This document shows, one piece after another, positions 43,031 to 51,706 of a stretch of DNA of 64,000 bases; position 1 is the stretch's first letter, and each line of letters opens with the position of its first letter. The translations under genes and the position numbers were made by a program. Location: contig NZ_LT629772.1 in the NCBI RefSeq assembly GCF_900105385.1, forward strand, positions 3,100,001 through 3,164,000, read 5' to 3'. This DNA is from Microlunatus soli. Lineage in GTDB: Bacteria > Actinomycetota > Actinomycetes > Propionibacteriales > Propionibacteriaceae. Below the pieces are notes generated by a model. It saw nothing but the letters and a program-made list of their open reading frames with translations. It did no database searches and had not been told where the DNA came from.

Positions 43031-43050
43031 TAGTGGGCGGGTGCCCATTA
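43031..43050. promoter_or_regulatory. operator-like palindrome in a divergent promoter
   Basis: TAGTGGGC and GCCCATTA (one mismatch) separated by GGGT, between the methyltransferase and TetR start codons. Likely TetR binding site. Confidence 0.5.
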
Positions 43051-43092
43051 GCCAACGATCGACGGCCCGACGAGCACGGAAGGAGGCACCGG

Positions 43093-43743
43093 ATGCCGAC
43101 CGGAGTGCATCTGCGCGATGCCCGGCAGCGCCTGTTCGATGCCGCGGAGGTGCTGCTACTCAGGGACGGGCCGAACGCGCTGACGAGTCGCGCGGTCACC
43201 GAACAGGCGGGGGTGGCCAAGGGCGTCCTGCATCGCCACTTCAGCGACTTCGACGACTTCCTGGTCGCACTCGTGCTGGATCGCGCCACCGGACTGGAAG
43301 CCCAATCGGCCGAGCTCACCGCTGCGGTCGGCGACGGCTCCGTCGCCGACAATCTGACGACCGCGCTGACGTCGCTGTTCGGGCCGGTGCCGGTGGCGAT
43401 CATTCCCTTGATCACGTTCCGCGACGAGCTCCGCCGACGACTCCGGGCCGCGTTGCCCGGCGGCGGCATCGCGATCCTCTCCCAGGCCACCACGGCGATC
43501 TCGGAATACCTCTCCGCCGAACGCGCCCGCGGACGGATCGCCGCCGAAGCCGACATCGGCTCGCTCACCCTCTCGCTGGTCGGCGGCGGGCACCTGCTGC
43601 ATGCCGACCGCGAACCCGGACCACCATCGCGGGCGACGGTGCAGAAGTTCGTGGACGGCGTCGTCGCCGACGTCGTACGGCGCGCCGATCGAGGAGGCCC
43701 GACGCAGAACGCGATCTCATCGCCGTCGCGAGCGACCGACTGA
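43093..43743 (+). CDS. TetR-family transcriptional regulator
   Basis: A 216-residue TetR regulator with helix-turn-helix LTSRAVTEQAGVAKGVLHRH followed by FSDFDDFLVALVLDRATG and an all-helical ligand domain. ATG 43093 has GGAAGGAGG 6 nt upstream; an in-frame start at 43033 would lie inside the operator-like palindrome. It is divergent from the methyltransferase gene. Confidence 0.9.
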   Translation: MPTGVHLRDARQRLFDAAEVLLLRDGPNALTSRAVTEQAGVAKGVLHRHFSDFDDFLVALVLDRATGLEAQSAELTAAVGDGSVADNLTTALTSLFGPVPVAIIPLITFRDELRRRLRAALPGGGIAILSQATTAISEYLSAERARGRIAAEADIGSLTLSLVGGGHLLHADREPGPPSRATVQKFVDGVVADVVRRADRGGPTQNAISSPSRATD

Positions 43744-43846
43744 GCCTGCCTCGGTCAGGTCGGAACCGGTGAGATCGCGTTCCGCCTGGTCGTGGAGAAC
43801 TGATTCGGCCGTGCGGACATATACCGGGTGACGATTGGAGCGCTTG

Positions 43847-44473
43847 ATGCCGAATGATCAAACCCGGCGCAGTCCACCGCCCGGCTCACAGCGATCGACG
43901 GTGGAACGGTTGCGGGGAGGATCCTCGCAGGCGATGGCCGACGTGTTCGCCGAGCACGTCGACACCATCTACAACTACTGCTACCGCCGGGCCGGATCCT
44001 GGGAGACCGCAGAGGATCTGACCTCGCAGGTGTTCCTGACCGCCTGGCACCAGCATCACCGGGTGATCGCCAACGATGCCGGGTCCGTGCTGCCCTGGCT
44101 GTATGGCGTTGCGACCAACGTCTGCCGCAACCATCAGCGTTCCCGACGTCGGCACCTCGCGGCCTTGCCCCGCCTCGCCGCTGTCGAGCGTGTCACCTCC
44201 GGAGATCCGCCGGCACTCGATGATCAAGTGATCGACCGGCTCAGCCGACAGGGACGGCTGCGCCGAGCCCTGGACCGGTTGGCTTCCTTGTCGACGGCAG
44301 ACCAGGAAGCTTTCGTCTTGGTCTGCTGGGAAGAACTCAGCTACGCCGACGCCGCCGCGGCGCTCGGGATCCGGATCGGGACGGTGAAGTCCCGCGTCGC
44401 CCGGGTCCGACGCGCACTGCGGTCGGCAGACCATTCAGCAGCCCCCCGCGCCGGTCTCGCCGGCGCCGAGTAG
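43847..44473 (+). CDS. ECF-type RNA polymerase sigma factor
   Basis: A 208-residue sigma-70 factor of the ECF type. Region 2: DTIYNYCYRRAGSWETAEDL then TSQVFLTAWHQH. Region 4: EELSYADAAAALGIRIGTVK then SRVARVRRALR. ATG 43847 has GGAG six nt upstream; an in-frame ATG four codons earlier is less well placed. It is followed after 12 bp by a single-pass membrane protein that is its likely partner. Target promoters are not evident. Confidence 0.92.
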   Translation: MPNDQTRRSPPPGSQRSTVERLRGGSSQAMADVFAEHVDTIYNYCYRRAGSWETAEDLTSQVFLTAWHQHHRVIANDAGSVLPWLYGVATNVCRNHQRSRRRHLAALPRLAAVERVTSGDPPALDDQVIDRLSRQGRLRRALDRLASLSTADQEAFVLVCWEELSYADAAAALGIRIGTVKSRVARVRRALRSADHSAAPRAGLAGAE

Positions 44474-44485
44474 GAGCACCGAACG

Positions 44486-45391
44486 ATGTCAGACCAGCTC
44501 GCCCCTCCGCCCCGCCGTGCGGCGCCCGACGCTCTGCGCCGACGGATCGAACAGGAACTCCGTCAGGCGCCGCAGCCCGGCCGCCGGCGGCAGACGCTGC
44601 GAATGATCGTGCCGATCGCCGCCGCGACCGTCCTGGTCGCCGGGATCGGCGGCACCACCGCGATCCGCAACCTGCACCACCAGCACGACATCGTCGTCAC
44701 GCCGGCAGCATCGCCGCGCGCGACCACGACAACGTCGCCTCCGGACCGGTCCACCGAACCCGGAGCCACCCGACCGATGTCCGAAGCCGAGATCGCCCAC
44801 GACACCAAGACCTGCACCGCACCCGACCCGTCAGCGGCAATGCCGATCCCGCGCAAGGGCACGGCGAAGGCCATCTATGCGACCGTCCAGCCACCCATCG
44901 GCAACCGGACCGAGCCGACGTCGCACCGGATCCTGTTCGTCGCCGATGAGCAGGGGACGTTCAGTTGTATCGACGGACGCCAGAGGTTCTGGTCCGATCA
45001 CGGTCAGGACGACGACAACCGCGCCAGCCCCGACGCCGCCGCCGTTGTCGATCCGGCCGGCGACAGCGGGTCCTCGCAGACCTGCGGCCCGGACCACCCG
45101 GCGCGCGTCGACACCCAGGCCCTGCTGCAGATCAAGAAGAGCCGCGCCGAACAAGCCCGGGTCAAGATCAACTCCGGCGGACGGCCGGTGATCGAGCCGA
45201 CGGCCGTCCCGATCCGGGACGGCTGGATCTTCGTCCCGATCGAGATGACCGGTGCCGCGGCACGGAAGCAGTTGATGATCACCGTCGAGGTCCTCGACGC
45301 CGCCGGTGACCGGCTGCCGATCCAGCCCTACGCCCCCGGCGACACCCAGACCGTGAAGAAGCTGACGCTCTCGGTCGAACGCTGCCAATAG
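44486..45391 (+). CDS. single-pass membrane protein, possible anti-sigma partner
   Basis: A 301-residue protein with a short cytoplasmic N-terminus rich in basic and acidic residues (PDALRRRIEQELRQA), one membrane helix (about residues 38-60) and a Thr/Pro-rich extracytoplasmic domain with three Cys (KTCTAPD, FSCIDG, QTCGPD) plus a fourth at the end. In position it matches the anti-sigma gene of an ECF operon, but no zinc-binding anti-sigma HxxxCxxC motif is seen, so anti-sigma activity is an inference from context. Confidence 0.7.
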   Translation: MSDQLAPPPRRAAPDALRRRIEQELRQAPQPGRRRQTLRMIVPIAAATVLVAGIGGTTAIRNLHHQHDIVVTPAASPRATTTTSPPDRSTEPGATRPMSEAEIAHDTKTCTAPDPSAAMPIPRKGTAKAIYATVQPPIGNRTEPTSHRILFVADEQGTFSCIDGRQRFWSDHGQDDDNRASPDAAAVVDPAGDSGSSQTCGPDHPARVDTQALLQIKKSRAEQARVKINSGGRPVIEPTAVPIRDGWIFVPIEMTGAAARKQLMITVEVLDAAGDRLPIQPYAPGDTQTVKKLTLSVERCQ

Positions 45392-45699
45392 GGCAGCTTG
45401 GACCGCGAGATCGAGGGGCGCTGGCGGGCGGAGTGCCCCAAAACCGTGGGACCGCCGACCCCGCCCGGGCACAGAGCCGGGTGGGGTGGGCGACGGTTCG
45501 CGGTGGGTCGGGCGTTTGCGCTCTTCCTGCGCCCACTGGTGACTGATCAACTGTGCTTGTTGATCAATCACCGTCCGAGGCGCAGGAAGAGTGCGAGGGC
45601 GAGAACCGTCGCCCACCCCACCCGGCGGACGTCACCACCGCCTCTCTTCGCAACCCGGCAGCCACGTCCTTCGACAGAGCTCGGAACCCTTCGACAAGC
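45392..45699. other. 308-bp convergent gap dominated by a long inverted repeat
   Basis: Between the sigma operon (plus) and ileS (minus). It holds the 149-bp inverted repeat at 45477-45625 and a REP-like element at the right end. No gene. Confidence 0.7.
45477..45625. repeat. 149-bp imperfect palindrome with 23-bp perfect ends
   Basis: Perfect arms of 23 bp (45477-45499 and 45603-45625), a second perfect pair of 13 bp (CTCTTCCTGCGCC 45521-45533, GGCGCAGGAAGAG 45579-45591) and an apical pair TGATCAAC/GTTGATCA with a 7-nt loop. It can fold into one long cruciform or RNA hairpin between convergent genes. Either a bidirectional terminator or a MITE-like element. Confidence 0.8.
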
Positions 45700-45704
45700 T
45701 CAAG
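45669..45704. repeat. REP-like element, two tandem copies
   Basis: CTTCGACAGAGCTCGGA followed by CCTTCGACAAGCTCAAG. The second copy contains the ileS stop codon (TCA on the plus strand). It belongs to the same family as copies at 46817-46837, 51633-51647, 51686-51706 and 62607-62629. Confidence 0.6.
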
Positions 45705-48700
45705 ACGCGACGCGGGAAATGGTGAAGGACAGCCCGAGGTCGGAGTCGCGGTGCCAGGAGTCCTCCGGAGTGGCTTCGGAGATTGAGGTCGCGAGGACCT
45801 CCTCGGCGACCGAACCGGCGTGCTCGCGGAGGGCGTCGGCAAGATCACCGGAGGCCGACCAGGCGACGGTGATCCGGTCCGAGACGGCGAAGCCGGATCC
45901 CTTGCGGGTCTCCTGGATGAGCCGGACCACCTCACGGGCCAGCCCGGCGCGTACCAGCTCGGGGGTGAGGTTGAGGTCCAGCGCGACGGTCTCGCCCTGC
46001 TCGTTGATCACCGACCAGCCTTCGCGGGGGCGTTCGCTGATCAACACGTCGTCGGCGAACACCTCGACCGGTTCGTCGAAACCGGGAACCGTCAACGCGA
46101 AGCTGCCACCGTCGGCAACGGCGGCGGCCAACGCACCGCCATCGGCGGCGGCGACGGCCTGGGCCACGACCGGGGTCTGTTTGCCGAATCGCTTGCCCAG
46201 CGCACGGAAGTTGCCCTTCGCGTTGTGATCGACGAGCTCGCCGGCCTCGGAGAACGGTTCGACCGCGACCACGTTCAACTCGGCGGCGATCTGGCCCCGG
46301 AGCTCATCGGTCAGTCGGGCCTGCAGGGCGGTCGGGACCAGGATCCGAGCCAGCGGCTGCCGGACCCGCATCTTGGCCTCCGAACGGGCGGCGCGCCCCA
46401 GCTCCACCAGCCGCTGGGTGATCGCCATCTGCTCGGCAAGCTCGTTGTCGATCATGGATTCGTCGGCCGTCGGCCAGCTCGTCTGGTGCACCGAGTCGTA
46501 TTGGGTGCTGCCGGAGGCGACGAACAGGTCGGACCAGACGCGTTCGGTGATGAACGGCGCCAGTGGCGCCATCAGCCGGGTCAGTACGTTCAGGGTGTCG
46601 TGCAGGGTCTGCAGGGCTCCGGGCTCGCCGTCCCAGAACCGGCGGCGGGACCGCCGGACGTACCAATTGGACAGGGCGTCGACGAAGTCGGTGATCGCGG
46701 TACCGGCCCGCAGCGTGTCGAAGGCCTCGAGTGCTGCGGTGACCTCCTTGATCAGGAGTTGGGTCTGCGAGCTGAGCCAGCGATCCAGGACGTGTCGCTG
46801 GTGATCAGATACCGGCCCGTCGACAGGCTCAGGGCCCTTGTGGAGTTGGGGAGTCCAGCTGTTGGCGCCGGCGTAGAGCGCCTGGAAGGAGACGGCGTTC
46901 CAGTAGGTCAGCAGCACTTTGCGGACGGTCTCGCCGATGGTCTGGTGCCCGACCCGACGGGACGCCCAGGGCGATCCACCGGCGGCCATGAACCAGCGGA
47001 CGGCGTCGGCGCCGTGGGTGTCCATCAATGCGATGGGTTCGAGGATGTTGCCCAGATGCTTGCTCATCTTGCGGCCGTCCTCGGCCAGGATGTGTCCCAG
47101 GCAGACCACGTTGCGGTAGGAGTTCTGGTCGAACACCAGGGTGCTGACCGCCATCAGCGAGTAGAACCAGCCGCGGGTCTGGTCGATCGCCTCGCAGATG
47201 AAGTCGGCCGGGAAGGCGGCCTCGAAGCGTTCCTTGGATCCCTCGACATGCGGGAATCCCCACTGGGCAAAGGGCATCGAGCCCGAATCGAACCAGGCAT
47301 CGATCACCTCGGGCACCCGACGGTAGGTGCCGTCCTCGCCGTCGATGGTGAAGGTGACGTCGTCGATGAACGGTCGATGCGGATCAAGATCAGCAAGATC
47401 CTGTCCGGCCAGCGTCGACAGCTCGGCCAGCGACTCGACGCAGATGATCTTGGTCGGGTCGGCATCGTTGCGCCAGATCGGCAGCGGTGTACCCCAATAG
47501 CGGCTGCGGGACAGTGCCCAGTCGATGTTGTTGTTCAACCAGTCGCCGTAGCGGCCGTGCTTGATCGTCTCCGGATGCCAACTGGTGGCCTCGTTCTCCC
47601 GGATCAGGGCGTCCTTGGCGCTGGTGGTCCGGATGTACCAGGAGGGCAGCGCGTAGTAGATCAACGGCGTGTGGCAGCGCCAACAATGCGGGTAGGAGTG
47701 GGCGTAGTCCTGGCGCCGGAACAGCAGGCCACGATGATCAAGATCGGCCACCAGAGCTTCGTCGGCGGTCTTGAAGAAGACGCCGCCGACCAGCGGCACC
47801 TCGTCGGAGAACTCGCCGTCGGTCTTGACCGGGTTGACGATCGGCAGACCGTTGGCCCGGCAGATCGCGAAGTCGTCGGCACCGAAGGCCGGTGCCTCGT
47901 GCACCACACCGGTGCCGTCCTCGGTGGTGACGAAGTCGGCGGCCAGCACGGTGTGCACCGGCGCATCGGTCTGCGGGAAGTCCACCAGCGTGAACGGCCG
48001 CCGGTACGGCGTACCCACCAGCTCCGATCCCGGCAGCTCGGCCAGCACCTCGCTGTCCTCGCCCAGCACCTGCTCCCGCAACGCGGCGGCCACGACGAGG
48101 TGCTCGCCGTCGGCGGTCCGGGCGACGACGTAGTCGACGGCGGGGTTGACCGCGGTCGCGGTGTTGGAGACCAGCGTCCACGGGGTGGTGGTCCAGATCA
48201 GCAGCGCCACGTCGCCGAATTGATCATGAAGGGGCCCGGCGGTGATCGGGAAGCGGACGTAGACCGACGGGTCGGTGATCGTCTCGTAGCCCTGGGCCAG
48301 TTCATGATCACTGAGGCCGGTGCCGCAGCGCGGGCAGTACGGCGTGACCCGGTAGTCCTCGACCAGCAGACCGCGGGAGAAGATCTGCTTGAGCGCCCAC
48401 CATTCCGACTCGATGTAGGAGGTGTCCATCGTCCGGTAGGGGTGGTCGGTGTCCACCCAGTAGCCCATCCGGGTGGTCAGCTCGGTGAAGGCGTCGACAT
48501 GCCGGGTCACCGACTCCCGGCACTTGGCGTTGAATGCCTCGACGCCGTACGCCTCGATCTCAGGCTTGCCGTTGATGCCGAGCTCCTTCTCCACGGCGAT
48601 CTCGACCGGCAGCCCGTGGCAGTCCCAGCCACCCTTGCGGTCGACGTGGTAGCCCTGCATGGTGCGGAACCGTGGGAACACGTCCTTGAAGACCCGGGCT

Positions 48701-48957
48701 TCGATGTGGTGCGTGCCGGGCATCCCGTTGGCGGTCGGCGGGCCCTCGTAGAAGGTCCAACGCGGCTTGCCCTCCGAGGCCGTCAGGGTGCGTTCGAAGG
48801 TGTCCTCGGCCCGCCAGCGATCGATGATCTGGTGCTCCATCGCGACCAGGTCGACCTGGGCCGGCACCTGTCGGTAGCCGGTCCGGGTCGGTTCGGCGGT
48901 TGCCCTGTGCGGGTTCGGATCCGTGGTCCGGGCAGGGCTGTGATCGGGATGGGTCAC
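45700..48957 (-). CDS. ileS: isoleucyl-tRNA synthetase
   Basis: A 1085-residue class I synthetase that charges tRNA-Ile. Signature 1 is GPPTANGMPGTHHIE (residues 72-86, HIGH-like GTHH); signature 2 is DGRKMSKHLGNILEP. The editing (CP1) domain, with WTTTPWTLVSNTA, and the C-terminal anticodon-binding region are complete. Its length and motif style match the class II/eukaryote-like IleS form common in actinobacteria. GTG 48957 is chosen because GAGGA lies 10 nt upstream and everything 5' of it folds as a T-box leader; the open frame continuing to 49227 is leader RNA. A copy of the REP-like sequence lies inside the gene (46817-46837). Confidence 0.97.
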   Translation of the reverse strand: MTHPDHSPARTTDPNPHRATAEPTRTGYRQVPAQVDLVAMEHQIIDRWRAEDTFERTLTASEGKPRWTFYEGPPTANGMPGTHHIEARVFKDVFPRFRTMQGYHVDRKGGWDCHGLPVEIAVEKELGINGKPEIEAYGVEAFNAKCRESVTRHVDAFTELTTRMGYWVDTDHPYRTMDTSYIESEWWALKQIFSRGLLVEDYRVTPYCPRCGTGLSDHELAQGYETITDPSVYVRFPITAGPLHDQFGDVALLIWTTTPWTLVSNTATAVNPAVDYVVARTADGEHLVVAAALREQVLGEDSEVLAELPGSELVGTPYRRPFTLVDFPQTDAPVHTVLAADFVTTEDGTGVVHEAPAFGADDFAICRANGLPIVNPVKTDGEFSDEVPLVGGVFFKTADEALVADLDHRGLLFRRQDYAHSYPHCWRCHTPLIYYALPSWYIRTTSAKDALIRENEATSWHPETIKHGRYGDWLNNNIDWALSRSRYWGTPLPIWRNDADPTKIICVESLAELSTLAGQDLADLDPHRPFIDDVTFTIDGEDGTYRRVPEVIDAWFDSGSMPFAQWGFPHVEGSKERFEAAFPADFICEAIDQTRGWFYSLMAVSTLVFDQNSYRNVVCLGHILAEDGRKMSKHLGNILEPIALMDTHGADAVRWFMAAGGSPWASRRVGHQTIGETVRKVLLTYWNAVSFQALYAGANSWTPQLHKGPEPVDGPVSDHQRHVLDRWLSSQTQLLIKEVTAALEAFDTLRAGTAITDFVDALSNWYVRRSRRRFWDGEPGALQTLHDTLNVLTRLMAPLAPFITERVWSDLFVASGSTQYDSVHQTSWPTADESMIDNELAEQMAITQRLVELGRAARSEAKMRVRQPLARILVPTALQARLTDELRGQIAAELNVVAVEPFSEAGELVDHNAKGNFRALGKRFGKQTPVVAQAVAAADGGALAAAVADGGSFALTVPGFDEPVEVFADDVLISERPREGWSVINEQGETVALDLNLTPELVRAGLAREVVRLIQETRKGSGFAVSDRITVAWSASGDLADALREHAGSVAEEVLATSISEATPEDSWHRDSDLGLSFTISRVAS

Positions 48958-49160
48958 GGTGGTGGTTCCTCGCGTGCGTCTACCTGGCGAAGGGACGAAC
49001 TCCGGTCGCTCGACCGGGCCGCGGTACCACCCTCCTTGATGCCCACACCGGGACATCCACTCAACTGTTGCCGCTGGTGGTTCTACTGGGCTGACGCCGT
49101 TCTTCCACCGACTCCGAGGTGATAGCCCCATCACTGCCGTGCGACCGCACGGAATTCTAC
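48958..49160 (-). promoter_or_regulatory. isoleucine T-box riboswitch of ileS
   Basis: The T-box motif AGGGTGGTACCGCGG is read at 49033-49019. Upstream in the RNA, GGCTATCACCTCGG holds an ATC codon (49123-49121) as the specifier for tRNA-Ile. The bulge TGGT can pair with the ACCA end of the tRNA. The GGTGGT of the T-box can also pair with ACCACC just before the start codon, next to the Shine-Dalgarno GAGGA, which suggests translational rather than transcriptional control. No intrinsic terminator is seen. Confidence 0.9.
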
Positions 49161-49204
49161 GCCCTACAGCCGAATCGGCGATTGTGGGGAAGATCGGGCC
49201 TCGA

Positions 49205-50491
49205 CTACCCGGTTCGCTCTTCCCCAAGAACGAACAGGTCCGCCGGCCCGGTGACCGTCCAGCCGGCTTGGGGGTAGCCGCGGGTGGTGAACGGGGTCCC
49301 GGAGACCGGGTAGGCCTCGACGACCGAACCGTCGACCCACACCTCGGCCGGCCCGTCGAGCTCGAGCACCGGCTCGCCGTCGACGGCCAGCGATCCCGGC
49401 CCGGCGAACCGGATCAGGAAGGCATGGTCGGTGATCAGCCGATCCGCGACGCCGAGCGCCGGCCCGATCAGTGCCGACAACTCGGCAGCCGGACGGCTGA
49501 CGAGCTGTCCGTCGCGGAGCGCGAGTTCGCGGGGCAGGGTGAGGCTGCCGGCCCAACCGGCAGCGTCGGCCGCGGCCTGCTCACGCAGCTCCCAGGACCA
49601 GCCCCACAGCATCGTCCGGTCGCCGGCGACCACCGCCTGGGGTGCATAGAACGCAGGACCGGAGTCGAGCAGGCCACCGCGCTGCGGCCGGAAGCGCAAC
49701 TGCAGATCGTCGGTGACCTCCAGGTCTCCGACCAGATAGCGCACCCGGTTCTCGTGGGCGTTGATCCCGGTCGACGCGCCGACCCCGTTCGATACCGTCT
49801 CGTTGGATCCCATCAGGGACAGGATCAGCACCCAGCGACCGTCCACCGGCACCAGGTTGGGGCACTCCCAGATGTTGCAGCCGGCGACCGAGGCCGCGAT
49901 CGGGTCGGAGGTGTCGACCAGGGTGCCGGCCGGCTGCCAGTCGGTCAGATCGTCGACCCGGTAGACCAGCACGGCGGGGTCGCCGTCGCGGTGGCCGCCA
50001 CCCAGGACCGCCCACCGGTGACCGCCGTGGTGCAGCACGAACGGGTCCCGGGAGTCACTGAACCGATCGGGGTCCGGCATCGGCAGCACTGAGCGGTCCT
50101 GCTGCTGCCAGTCCACCAACTGTCGGTCGCTGCGGGCCAGCAGCACCTCCGAATGCCCGGAGCCGTCGACGACACCGGAGTAGACCGCGGTCGGGGTGCC
50201 GCCGTCGTCGACGACGCAACCGGTCCAGCAGCCGAAGCTGTCCGGCCGGCCGTCCCTCGGCTGCAGTGCCGCCGGATGGTTCGTCCAGGTCAGCAGATCG
50301 GGCGAGGACAGGTGCCCCCAATGGATCCGTTCGGAATGCGCCGCCCGCGGATTCCACTGGAAGAACACGTGCCACCGGCCGTCGATGTGGGCCAGTCCGT
50401 TCGGGTCGTTGACCCAGCCCCGGCCCGGACGTGGGTGCAGCGCCGGGAAGAGGCGGTCCGCTGCGGAGGTGCTGACGTCGCTGTCGGTCAC
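49205..50491 (-). CDS. GH32 beta-fructofuranosidase (sucrose/levan-type hydrolase)
   Basis: A 428-residue GH32 enzyme. Nucleophile motif GWVNDPNGL (Asp29), the RDP motif SDSRDP (Arg148-Asp149-Pro150) and the acid/base WECPNL (Glu209) are all present; a C-terminal beta-sandwich follows. No signal peptide is seen, so it should act on intracellular sucrose, sucrose-6-phosphate or short fructans. GTG 50491 follows GGAGAA. It precedes the ileS leader on the same strand; no transporter or regulator adjoins. Confidence 0.95.
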   Translation of the reverse strand: MTDSDVSTSAADRLFPALHPRPGRGWVNDPNGLAHIDGRWHVFFQWNPRAAHSERIHWGHLSSPDLLTWTNHPAALQPRDGRPDSFGCWTGCVVDDGGTPTAVYSGVVDGSGHSEVLLARSDRQLVDWQQQDRSVLPMPDPDRFSDSRDPFVLHHGGHRWAVLGGGHRDGDPAVLVYRVDDLTDWQPAGTLVDTSDPIAASVAGCNIWECPNLVPVDGRWVLILSLMGSNETVSNGVGASTGINAHENRVRYLVGDLEVTDDLQLRFRPQRGGLLDSGPAFYAPQAVVAGDRTMLWGWSWELREQAAADAAGWAGSLTLPRELALRDGQLVSRPAAELSALIGPALGVADRLITDHAFLIRFAGPGSLAVDGEPVLELDGPAEVWVDGSVVEAYPVSGTPFTTRGYPQAGWTVTGPADLFVLGEERTG

Positions 50492-50846
50492 GTGCTGTTC
50501 TCCCTGGGTCGAGATCTCGGTCGCGGCTGCCGGACGGTGCAGCGATCAGACGATTGAACGGGAGCTAGGGCGTGTCCCGCAACCTCGCGGCGTAGCGAGC
50601 GGTGTCCAGTGCGTGCGCGCTGACGGCGGCGGAGGAGGGAGTAAGGGCTGGGTGCCCTTTTGACTGACGACAACGCCGTCAGCGTACGTGCTGGGCGCCG
50701 CGCAGTAGCCGCGAGGTTGCGGGACACGCCCCAGGCTCCCGGCGCCACCCCCGGCACCGTTCCTGCTCAGGGAACGAGAAATCGGCTGCGACCACGGCCG
50801 CGGTCGACCGTAGGATCTCCGCCGGAAGCACCGGACGGAGATGATC
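50492..50846. other. 355-bp gap containing a MITE-like palindrome
   Basis: Divergent gap between the invertase gene (minus) and a methyltransferase (plus). About half is the element at 50568-50731. Small frames inside it are products of the palindrome rather than genes. Confidence 0.7.
50568..50731. mobile_element. 164-bp MITE-like element with 24-bp perfect terminal inverted repeats
   Basis: Terminal repeats at 50568-50591 and 50708-50731 are exact reverse complements over 24 bp, beginning GGGCGTGTCCCGCAACCTCG. The interior is itself partly palindromic (CTGACGGCG near 50618 pairs with CGCCGTCAG near 50691). No transposase is encoded. No certain target duplication is seen, though the flanks GGAGCT and GGCTCC resemble each other inverted. 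Confidence 0.7.
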
Positions 50847-51632
50847 ATGAAACGATCGCTGAGCTTCGGCAGCGTCGCCGAGGCCTATGAACGGTATCGG
50901 CCCGGCTACCCCGACCGGCTGGCGGAGTTGATCATCGAGCAGGCCGCGTCGTCCGGGGCGGCGGAGATCGCGACCGCGATCGAGATCGGTGCCGGGACCG
51001 GTAAGGCCACCCGGGTGATCGCGGCGGCGGGGATCGCGGTGACCGCCACCGAACCCGATCCGGCGATGCTCGCCGTCCTGGAACGCGCATGCGACGGGCT
51101 CGGAGTCGGTACGGTTTGTGCCGCCTTCGAAGACCCCGCGGTCGATGATCTTGGTCCGGTCGATCTGCTCTACGCCGCTGCGGCTCTGCACTGGACCGAC
51201 CCGCAGGGCCGCTGGGACCGGATCGCTCGCCTGGTCCGGCCCGGCGGGCTGGTCGCCTCCTTCGGCGGGCCGACCGACGGTGACGCGGAGGTGGCGGCGA
51301 TCGAGCAGCAGGTGCTGGCCGAGCACGGGGTGCAGGTGACGGCACCCGGTCCGATCGCCGACGGTACGACGATGGAGTGGCCCGGCAACGAACTGCTCGC
51401 GGACGACCGGTTCACCGACGTACGGGAAACGGTCCTGCCGCGGCGGTTGAGGTATACCCGGGACGACTTCCTCGGTCTGCTGAACACGATCTCGGCCTAC
51501 CGGACCCTGGACGACCCGACCCGCGCGGCGGTCTTCGCCGAGCTGGACAGCCGACTGCCCGCCGAGATCGATCTTGCTGCCGACCTGACGATGCACACCG
51601 CTCGCCGCGTCGGGGTGTCACCCGGATCCTGA
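50847..51632 (+). CDS. SAM-dependent methyltransferase
   Basis: A 261-residue class I methyltransferase. Motif I TAIEIGAGTGKATRVIAAAG, motif II VTATEPDPAMLAVLE, then DLLYAAAALHWTDPQGRWD and VRPGGLVASFGG. It shares the A-L-H-W-T-D-P type substrate-side motif with the enzyme at 42202-43020, so both belong to the same broad family. ATG 50847 has GGAG 6 nt upstream, better spaced than ATG 50841. Substrate unknown. Confidence 0.88.
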   Translation: MKRSLSFGSVAEAYERYRPGYPDRLAELIIEQAASSGAAEIATAIEIGAGTGKATRVIAAAGIAVTATEPDPAMLAVLERACDGLGVGTVCAAFEDPAVDDLGPVDLLYAAAALHWTDPQGRWDRIARLVRPGGLVASFGGPTDGDAEVAAIEQQVLAEHGVQVTAPGPIADGTTMEWPGNELLADDRFTDVRETVLPRRLRYTRDDFLGLLNTISAYRTLDDPTRAAVFAELDSRLPAEIDLAADLTMHTARRVGVSPGS

Positions 51633-51706
51633 CTTGTCGAAGGGCAGCCGGATCGGGCCGTGCATCGGCCCGTTCTTTGCGGCGTCTTCGACAGGCTCAG
51701 GAGCCT
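51633..51706. repeat. pair of REP-like elements in a convergent gap
   Basis: CTTGTCGAAGGGCAG (51633-51647, inverted copy) and GTCTTCGACAGGCTCAGGAG (51684-51703) facing each other between the methyltransferase and GtrA stops. They can pair as a hairpin. Confidence 0.5.

Noticed and set aside
45820-49122. A 1100-codon open frame on the plus strand opposite ileS
   Set aside because: Composition is typical of antisense frames in G+C-rich DNA (Gly/Arg/Val/Asp/Gln rich, no family motifs), and ileS on the other strand is complete and certain.
50546-50848. A 100-residue Pro-rich minus-strand frame
   Set aside because: It lies over the MITE-like palindrome and is a by-product of the repeat; no ribosome binding site.
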